Below are positions 26,892-33,099 of a stretch of DNA of 33,099 nt, one piece after another (within the stretch, counting starts at the first letter, position 1; each line of letters starts with the position of its first letter). Source of the stretch: an uncultured Chloroflexota bacterium (GTDB lineage: Bacteria > Chloroflexota > Dehalococcoidia > Lucifugimonadales > GCA-002694895). A model generated the notes under the pieces. It had not been told where the DNA came from. It saw only the letters and a program-made list of their open reading frames with translations, and searched no databases. Location of the stretch: NCBI GenBank assembly GCA_950054395.1, contig CATLOZ010000010.1, positions 1-33,099 on the forward strand. The letters are read 5' to 3'. Both the position numbers and the translations under genes were made by a program.

Positions 26892-27514
26892 TGAGTAATA
26901 TTGGCGGGTTATTATTAGCCGCTGGTTTGTCTACTAGAATGGGTGAATCCAAACCACTTTTAGAATGGAATGGAAAGTCTTTAATTGAATTTCACATAGA
27001 TATTTTAAATTCCTTAAAAATAAAACCAACCATCGTTTTAGGTTTTTGCAGTGAAACAATTATCCAAAAAATTAGAAATTATGATGCTGATATAATAGTT
27101 AATTCTAATTATAAAAACGGGAAAACTTCTTCAATAATTATAGGTTTGGATGCTATATCTAAAGTTGATGATATTCTCTTGATGTCAATTGATCAGCCTA
27201 GGCCAAAATATATCTTAGAGAAATTAATAAAAAATCATTTTCAATCAGGCAAAGAGATAACCATTCCTAAATTTATATTAGAAGATGGTTCTTTAAAAGG
27301 AGGACATCCTGTTATTTTGAGTAACAAAATTTTAGATGAAATGTATAAATTTATTTCCTCTGAAAAAACTATGAAAGATTTTATATTAAGTAAAAATTCT
27401 ATTAATGAAGTTATATTTGAGGATCCGTTAATTAAACTTGATTTAAATAATAAACAAGATTATTTTGAAGGGCAAAAATTATTTGTAAAGAGTACAGAAA
27501 ATGACAAAGAATAA
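26891..27514 (+). CDS. Molybdenum cofactor cytidylyltransferase/NTP-transferase family (MocA-like)
   Basis: GGLLLAAGLSTRMGESKPLLEWNGKSLIE, LLMSIDQPRPK, GGHPVIL; TAATG overlap with xdhC. Confidence 0.87.
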   Translation: MSNIGGLLLAAGLSTRMGESKPLLEWNGKSLIEFHIDILNSLKIKPTIVLGFCSETIIQKIRNYDADIIVNSNYKNGKTSSIIIGLDAISKVDDILLMSIDQPRPKYILEKLIKNHFQSGKEITIPKFILEDGSLKGGHPVILSNKILDEMYKFISSEKTMKDFILSKNSINEVIFEDPLIKLDLNNKQDYFEGQKLFVKSTENDKE

Positions 27515-28295
27515 TATTGCCATGACAATTGCAGGTTCTGATTCTGGAGCAGGTGCTGGTATACAGGCTGATTTAAAAACTTTTGCATCTTTAGGAGTTT
27601 ATGGTACTTGTGTTATAACTGTTGTAACTGCTCAAAATACTTTAGAAGTTAAAGATGTTGAAATATTAAGTAATGAAATTATAACTAACCAGTTTGAAAC
27701 TTTAATAAATGATATTTACCCAGATTCAGTTAAAATAGGAATGTTAGGGAACCCTGAAGTAGTAGTTTTAATTAGTAAATTGCTGTCACAAATTAATAAT
27801 GTTCCGATAGTATTGGATCCCGTTATGATTGCAAAAAGTGGTGATCAGCTAATTTCTGATGATGCAATAAGTAAATTAAAGAATAATTTGATACCTCTAT
27901 GCAGAATTCTTACTCCCAATATTCCTGAAGCAGAAGTTTTGTCAGGAATTAAAATTACCAACAGAGATGATATGATAGCAGCAAGTACAAATATTTTAAA
28001 ATTAGGCCCTAAATATTTACTTTTAAAAGGAGGGCATTTAACTGGCGATCCTATAGATATACTTTTTGAACAAGGGCAGGGTATGATTCTTGAATTACCA
28101 CAAAAAAGAATACATACAAAAAACACTCATGGAACAGGATGTACTTTTTCATCTGCTATTGCAGCAGAATTAGCAAAAGGTGTAGATATAAAAAATAGTG
28201 TGATTAATAGTCAGAAATATGTATATTCAGCTATTAAATCATCTGTGGAAATTGGAAAAGGGCATGGTCCTCTAAATCATTTTTTCAATATATAA
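27501..28295 (+). CDS. thiD: Hydroxymethylpyrimidine/phosphomethylpyrimidine kinase
   Basis: MTIAGSDSGAGAGIQADLKTFASLGVYG, VLDPVMIAKSGDQLI, HTKNTHGTGCTFSSAIAAELAKG. Confidence 0.95.
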   Translation: MTKNNIAMTIAGSDSGAGAGIQADLKTFASLGVYGTCVITVVTAQNTLEVKDVEILSNEIITNQFETLINDIYPDSVKIGMLGNPEVVVLISKLLSQINNVPIVLDPVMIAKSGDQLISDDAISKLKNNLIPLCRILTPNIPEAEVLSGIKITNRDDMIAASTNILKLGPKYLLLKGGHLTGDPIDILFEQGQGMILELPQKRIHTKNTHGTGCTFSSAIAAELAKGVDIKNSVINSQKYVYSAIKSSVEIGKGHGPLNHFFNI

Positions 28296-28300
28296 CAAAG

Positions 28301-29254
28301 ATGGCATTATATTTAACAGAAACAGAAATTAAAAAAATAATAAATATGGAATTAGCACTAAATTCTGTTGAAGAAGCGTTTCAATTAATAGCCTTAGGCG
28401 ATGCAGTTACTAAACCACGTGAAAGATTGCCTGTGGGATCATCAAGTTTAAATTATATGTCGGCGGGTATAGATAAGCAAAATTTGACAGGATTAAAAGT
28501 ATACGTTCCAAGTAAAAACGGGACAAAATTTTATTTTCACATAATGAACGCTTTAAATGGTGAAATGATTGCCATAATGGAGGCTAATGCTTTGGGGCAA
28601 TTTAGAACCGGAGCAGCTTCAGGTGTAGCAAGTAAATACTTGGCAAAAAAAGATTCAAAAAAAGTTTTATTAATAGGTACAGGTTATCAGGCTTATACGC
28701 AGGCTTTAGCATTGGATAGAGTTTTTGAATTAGATGAAATATATGTTTATAGTAGAGCTGAAGAAAACAGGATGAATTTTATTAATAATTATTCATCTGC
28801 AATGAAATCAAAATTAACTCCTGTAGCGGATATTGAATCAAATGTTAATAATATAGATATTATTTCTGTGATAACTAATTCTAAAACCCCGGTAATTAAT
28901 AGTGAAATTATTGAATCTGGTGTTCATATAAATGCTGCAGGATCTAATCATTCTTTAAGAAGGGAATTAGATACAAAAACAATTTTAAAAGCAGATAAAA
29001 TTTTTGTTGATGATATTGATCAGGCTAAAATGGAATGTGGTGATTTGATTTATCCTGAATCTTTAGGATTAATTCAGTGGAGAAATATTATTAATTTTTC
29101 AGATGTATTAAAATTCCCTGACAGATTCAAACGAAATTTTAAAGATATAACAATTTTTGAATCTCAAGGATTAGCTTTATGGGATTTGGTTACTGCTATT
29201 AATGTTTGTGAAATAGCTAAAACAAAAGGAATTGGAGAAAAAATAAATGCCTAG
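28301..29254 (+). CDS. Ornithine cyclodeaminase/mu-crystallin family protein
   Basis: LTETEIKKIINMELALNSVEEAF, GQFRTGAASGVASKYLAKKDSKKVLLIGTGYQAYTQ, VHINAAGSNH. Confidence 0.92.
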   Translation: MALYLTETEIKKIINMELALNSVEEAFQLIALGDAVTKPRERLPVGSSSLNYMSAGIDKQNLTGLKVYVPSKNGTKFYFHIMNALNGEMIAIMEANALGQFRTGAASGVASKYLAKKDSKKVLLIGTGYQAYTQALALDRVFELDEIYVYSRAEENRMNFINNYSSAMKSKLTPVADIESNVNNIDIISVITNSKTPVINSEIIESGVHINAAGSNHSLRRELDTKTILKADKIFVDDIDQAKMECGDLIYPESLGLIQWRNIINFSDVLKFPDRFKRNFKDITIFESQGLALWDLVTAINVCEIAKTKGIGEKINA

Positions 29255-29996
29255 TGTAATTGAAGTACAAATTGAAGATAAAGTTGGAATTATAAAATTA
29301 AATAGACCAGAATCATTAAATGCCTTTAATAATGAATTGTCTGATGCACTTTATTCTCAGATAGAAGAATTTAATGCATCTTCAACTGTAAATTCTATTC
29401 TTATAACAGGTAACGGAAAAGCATTCAGCGCTGGAGCAGATGTTGCTGGTTTTCAGGAAGGAAACACGAAAAAAAGATTGCCTCTTTCATGGAATGACTT
29501 AATTGATTTGTTTATCAGATCAAAGCCAATAATTGCTGCTATAAATGGTTTTGCAGTAGGAATGGGTATAACATTATTTTTATTTGCTGATATTAGATTT
29601 GCATCTAAAGATGCAAAAATTTCTTTTAGATTTGTAAAAATAGGATTAACACCTGAATATGGCAGTACACGTCGATTGTCAGATATTGTTGGGATTAGTA
29701 CAGCTTCAGAATTAATGTTAACAGGAAAATTTCTTGATGGAGAAGAAGCTGAAAGAATAGGATTAATATCTAAAAGTTATGAACCGGATGATTTGTATAA
29801 TAAATCATTGAAGATAAGCAAGAATATCTCGGGAAATTCCAATTGGCATAATAAAGTTATAAAAGAAATGATTTTCAATAACTATCATAAAGATTATGAT
29901 AAAGTTTTAGAAATCGAAGGGGATATCTTTTCACAGGCCAGGCAAACTAAAGAACATAAAGATTTTGTAAAAAAATTTATGGAGGATAATAAATAA
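29247..29996 (+). CDS. Enoyl-CoA hydratase/isomerase family protein
   Basis: VGIIKLNRPESLNAFN, GKAFSAGADVAGF, IAAINGFAVGMGITLFLFADIRFA. Confidence 0.93.
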   Translation: MPSVIEVQIEDKVGIIKLNRPESLNAFNNELSDALYSQIEEFNASSTVNSILITGNGKAFSAGADVAGFQEGNTKKRLPLSWNDLIDLFIRSKPIIAAINGFAVGMGITLFLFADIRFASKDAKISFRFVKIGLTPEYGSTRRLSDIVGISTASELMLTGKFLDGEEAERIGLISKSYEPDDLYNKSLKISKNISGNSNWHNKVIKEMIFNNYHKDYDKVLEIEGDIFSQARQTKEHKDFVKKFMEDNK

Positions 29997-30033
29997 ATTA
30001 TTCAGATAGAATTAGTGAAAAAGATGAGTGGTA

Positions 30034-30318
30034 ATGCCTAAAACAAGATATTCAGAAGCAAAGAAACAAGCAAAAGAATTATATGATTTAGTTCCATATA
30101 TCACTCCTCGTATTGCCTTTAGATATATTCAACAATTAGATTTACCAAAAGAACAAATCCCAATATCTCACACTATACTTTTTGAATGGTTTAAAGAATT
30201 TGATAAGGTCTCCAATAAAGATCGGTATGAAAAATTAATGGCACTTTGGCTGAAAGAGAATCCACTCAAGATTAATGCTGATATGCCAAAAAAGAAAATC
30301 ATAGATAAAAATAAATAA
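30034..30318 (+). CDS. Small basic hypothetical protein
   Basis: Open frame MPKTRYSEAKKQAKELYDLVPYITPRIAFRYIQQLDLP...; no family recognised; same strand after ech. Confidence 0.55.
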   Translation: MPKTRYSEAKKQAKELYDLVPYITPRIAFRYIQQLDLPKEQIPISHTILFEWFKEFDKVSNKDRYEKLMALWLKENPLKINADMPKKKIIDKNK

Positions 30319-30592
30319 ATCTTTTTTAAAAGTCTTTCTCTTAACAACCCCATCTAAATTAATATAGTAAACCTTATTAAATAGAAATTAATAAATAAGA
30401 ATGATACTTATTACTTATATATTATTACTTTGTAAATTCCCAATAGTTATCAATAGTTTTATCCCAAAATAAATCCCAATAACTTTTAACACTCAATATC
30501 ATCTATTTTAATTTATAATGCACTTAATATGAGAAAGATTAAAAATCAATTTAATAATTTTAATCTATTAGAAAATGACTGATTTAAATAAA

Positions 30593-31690
30593 TTATTTTC
30601 TGTCTCTAGCATCACTAGTTATTTTTCCAGATATATTGCCCTCTGTGTCTATTTTTAGTCCATGTGGGTATTTGGGAGGGACTGTACAGGCATGTCCTGG
30701 AGAGCCAAGTATATAATCTCCTACATTGAGATTTTCACCATTTAGTTCTATAACACCATGTTCTTCATTTTGAGAAATAAGCTCTGCATCTGGTTTCCCT
30801 TCTATTGTAAATCTGGCTGGAGTTAAAGGATCACAAGAAATAGATTTTGCACCAATATCTACAGTTACAGTTTTTCTTATTTTGTCCTCGTCAATAACTT
30901 GGCCTAATACTAGTCCTGCTACCTGGAAATTTAAGTCTGGTTGCTTGATATTATTTGAATCCCAATAAATCCATGTTCCAGGTGAAACTTTATAATCAGT
31001 ATCATCCAAGTAATATTGAAATGACCAAGAACCTCCAACAATAATGTCATAATCTGTTTGAGATGTGTAGTTTGAAATTTTATCTCTAAATTGCTCTATT
31101 ATATTGATACTTTCTCTCACATGTTCTTTTTTTTGTTCTAAATCTGTAATTCCAACCAAATGTCCGTCATATCCATGAATCCCTTTAAAATTTAAATTAG
31201 AATCAGTAAATAATTTTTTGAGTAATTCATCAGATTCGTTTACATCTATCCCAGTTCTATGCATTCCAGTATCTAAATCGATATAAACTCCATCAAGATT
31301 TTCAATCTTTGACAAAATATCTAGATGGTAGACTGTACCAGCAATAGCACTATATTTTATGTTTTTATTCTGATTAATGATTTCACTATATCTTTTTGCT
31401 TTTATTTCTGACGCCAGAGGATAAGCAAGAATAAGTTCTTCAGGATTACATTCAGAGAGGATTTGAATTTCTTCTAAAGTAGATGTTTTATGTCGTGTTA
31501 TTCCCCTGGCAATTTGAAAGTTTAGCATTTCTCTAGATTTATGTGTTTTTGCGTGAGGAATTAATCTTGAAGGTGTTTTTACCATAGATAAAATTGTATC
31601 TATGTTATGTTGTAATATGTTTTCAAATATTACATATTCTGGAGTTTCAAAAGATTCCGGATTGTTAATTGTATAATTGCCAAATTTCAT
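30593..31690 (-). CDS. D-threonine aldolase/DSD1-like, alanine-racemase-fold PLP enzyme
   Basis: TPEYVIFENILQHNIDTIL, RLIPHAKTHKSREM, GVYIDLDTGMHRTGI, GIHGYDGHL, C-terminal PPKYPHGLKIDTEG metal-site-like region. Confidence 0.85.
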   Translation of the reverse strand: MKFGNYTINNPESFETPEYVIFENILQHNIDTILSMVKTPSRLIPHAKTHKSREMLNFQIARGITRHKTSTLEEIQILSECNPEELILAYPLASEIKAKRYSEIINQNKNIKYSAIAGTVYHLDILSKIENLDGVYIDLDTGMHRTGIDVNESDELLKKLFTDSNLNFKGIHGYDGHLVGITDLEQKKEHVRESINIIEQFRDKISNYTSQTDYDIIVGGSWSFQYYLDDTDYKVSPGTWIYWDSNNIKQPDLNFQVAGLVLGQVIDEDKIRKTVTVDIGAKSISCDPLTPARFTIEGKPDAELISQNEEHGVIELNGENLNVGDYILGSPGHACTVPPKYPHGLKIDTEGNISGKITSDARDRK

Positions 31691-31706
31691 AATCTATCCA
31701 TTTAAG

Positions 31707-32801
31707 TTAACTAAAATTATATGATAGTAAATCAGGGTTTATGTTTTCAACATCAGTTATGCCGCAATATTTCATTGCCACCTCTAATTCTTCTTTTAAT
31801 ATTTGAATAACATCTCTGACTCCATTTTCACCCCCAACAGCTAATCCCCAGTAAAAAGGTCGCCCAATCATTACTGCTTTGGCTCCAAATGCTAAAGCTT
31901 TTAATATGTCTGTACCTCTTCTAATCCCACCATCTAAATATACTTCACATTTGCCATCTACAGCTTTTACTACTTCAGGTAATGACTGAAGACTAGGCAT
32001 AAGTGTATCAACCCCTCGTGCACCATGGTTGCTAACTACAATACCATCAGCTCCGTACTGTACTGCTTTTTTTGCGTCATGTGCAGATAGCAATCCTTTT
32101 ATAACAATTGGTAAATCAGTTAATGATTTAAACCAATTTATGTCTTCCCATAGCAACTGATCATCGGGGTTTAATCCACCTAATTGTACTTGTGTATCTC
32201 CATGTTTGTAACCTAATCCTGCGATTTCTCCAATTAAGTTTACTCTTTCAGTATTAGGTGGATTTACAAATGCATTTCTAATGTCTCTTTCTTTAGGCCT
32301 TAAGTGATCCATTCCTGGTACCGGTCCATCCACTGTCAGAACAATTACTTTGTATCCCGATTTTTCAGCTCTTTTTACTAGCATTTCATCTATTTCTTTT
32401 GTGAGGTGATATATTTGAAACCATAATGGAGTATCAGTTTCATTAGCAATATCTTCTATTGTATAAGATGAATTTGTACCAACGCCAGCTATTATGTTTT
32501 CTTTTTTAGCGGCGCGAATTGTAGATAATTCCCCATCATCATCACAAAAGGTGTGTCCCCCTGCAGGAGCAATCATTAATGGAAATGATGTTTTGTCTCC
32601 AAGAATAGTTGTAGACATTTTAATGTTAGAAATATCCGTCATTTTATTTGGTCTTAAAAATACTTCGTTATAAATTTGGGTATTTCTGTTTAAAGATATT
32701 TCATCTCCTCTTCCAGCTTCGATGTAATCCCAAATGTTGTGAGGTAGTATTTTTTTTGCTAATTCTGCATATTCATTTAAATTTATCGGATATCGTTCCA
32801 T
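31707..32801 (-). CDS. FMN-dependent alpha-hydroxy-acid oxidase/dehydrogenase
   Basis: WDYIEAGRGDEISLNRN, PLMIAPAGGHTF, LPIVIKGLLSAHDAKKAVQYGADGIVVSNHGARGVDT, YLDGGIRRGTDILKALAFGAKAVMIGRPFYWGLAVGGENGV. Confidence 0.93.
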   Translation of the reverse strand: MERYPINLNEYAELAKKILPHNIWDYIEAGRGDEISLNRNTQIYNEVFLRPNKMTDISNIKMSTTILGDKTSFPLMIAPAGGHTFCDDDGELSTIRAAKKENIIAGVGTNSSYTIEDIANETDTPLWFQIYHLTKEIDEMLVKRAEKSGYKVIVLTVDGPVPGMDHLRPKERDIRNAFVNPPNTERVNLIGEIAGLGYKHGDTQVQLGGLNPDDQLLWEDINWFKSLTDLPIVIKGLLSAHDAKKAVQYGADGIVVSNHGARGVDTLMPSLQSLPEVVKAVDGKCEVYLDGGIRRGTDILKALAFGAKAVMIGRPFYWGLAVGGENGVRDVIQILKEELEVAMKYCGITDVENINPDLLSYNFS

Positions 32802-32811
32802 TAATAGGCCT

Positions 32812-33099
32812 TTAGGAATTACTGATTTTGAACATCATTATACCTCCTGCCACAGATACGTTTAAAGACTCAGTTTTACCTTTCATAGATATTTTATATA
32901 TTTGATCACATAAAGATTTAGTTAATTTTGATATACCAGAACCTTCGCTTCCTATCACTAAAGCAATATTTCCATAAAAATCGTAATCTTCATATTCTTT
33001 ATCCCCATCCATGTCTAACCCAATGATCCAGTAATTATTATCTTTTAATTTTTTAATTATTTGATTGATATTTTGATCGTCAATTATTGGAATATGAGA
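32812..33099 (-). CDS. SpoU/TrmH-family RNA 2'-O-methyltransferase (C-terminal part, truncated at window end)
   Basis: Extends upstream of the tracked ORF to the edge: SHIPIIDDQNINQIIKKLKDNNYWIIGLDMDG...ALVIGSEGSGISKLTKSLCDQIYKISMKGKTESLNVSVAGGIMMF. Confidence 0.9.
   Translation of the reverse strand, partial: SHIPIIDDQNINQIIKKLKDNNYWIIGLDMDGDKEYEDYDFYGNIALVIGSEGSGISKLTKSLCDQIYKISMKGKTESLNVSVAGGIMMFKISNS

Overview
AT-rich bacterial chromosomal window, mostly housekeeping genes packed on both strands. Left to right: rpsB (truncated at the window edge, with an unusual C-terminal extension), rpsO, pnp, dapB, a GuaB3-type IMPDH-family gene, prmC/prfA/hisS (-), a relA/spoT gene, rpsT, lexA, tatA, tatC/tatB-like (-), an rRNA/tRNA m5U methyltransferase (-), lipA, a truncated CFA-synthase-like ORF, a SelA-like PLP enzyme with a small repeat protein, a MetF-like gene, a zinc-ribbon protein, etfBA, an NADPH:F420-oxidoreductase-like gene, an hspR-grpE-dnaK heat-shock operon (-), a sulfite-oxidase-like molybdoenzyme divergent from an xdhC-mocA-thiD-ocd-ech gene string, a D-threonine-aldolase-like / alpha-hydroxyacid-oxidase pair (-) and a truncated SpoU/TrmH-family RNA methyltransferase. 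F420-type, HspR and GuaB3-type genes in an AT-rich background suggest a Chloroflexota-like (possibly marine SAR202-type) source; this is an inference. No tRNA, rRNA, CRISPR array, transposase or complete mobile element was recognised. The most unusual regions are: (i) a partial, still open-frame dnaK copy just downstream of dnaK, fused to a Cys-rich 45-bp tandem repeat and a segment of atypical composition; (ii) an S2 protein with a charged linker and a beta-trefoil-like C-terminal start; (iii) a CIRCE-independent, HAIR-like operator on the hspR promoter; (iv) a DinR/LexA box inside the promoter of an apparently leaderless lexA.
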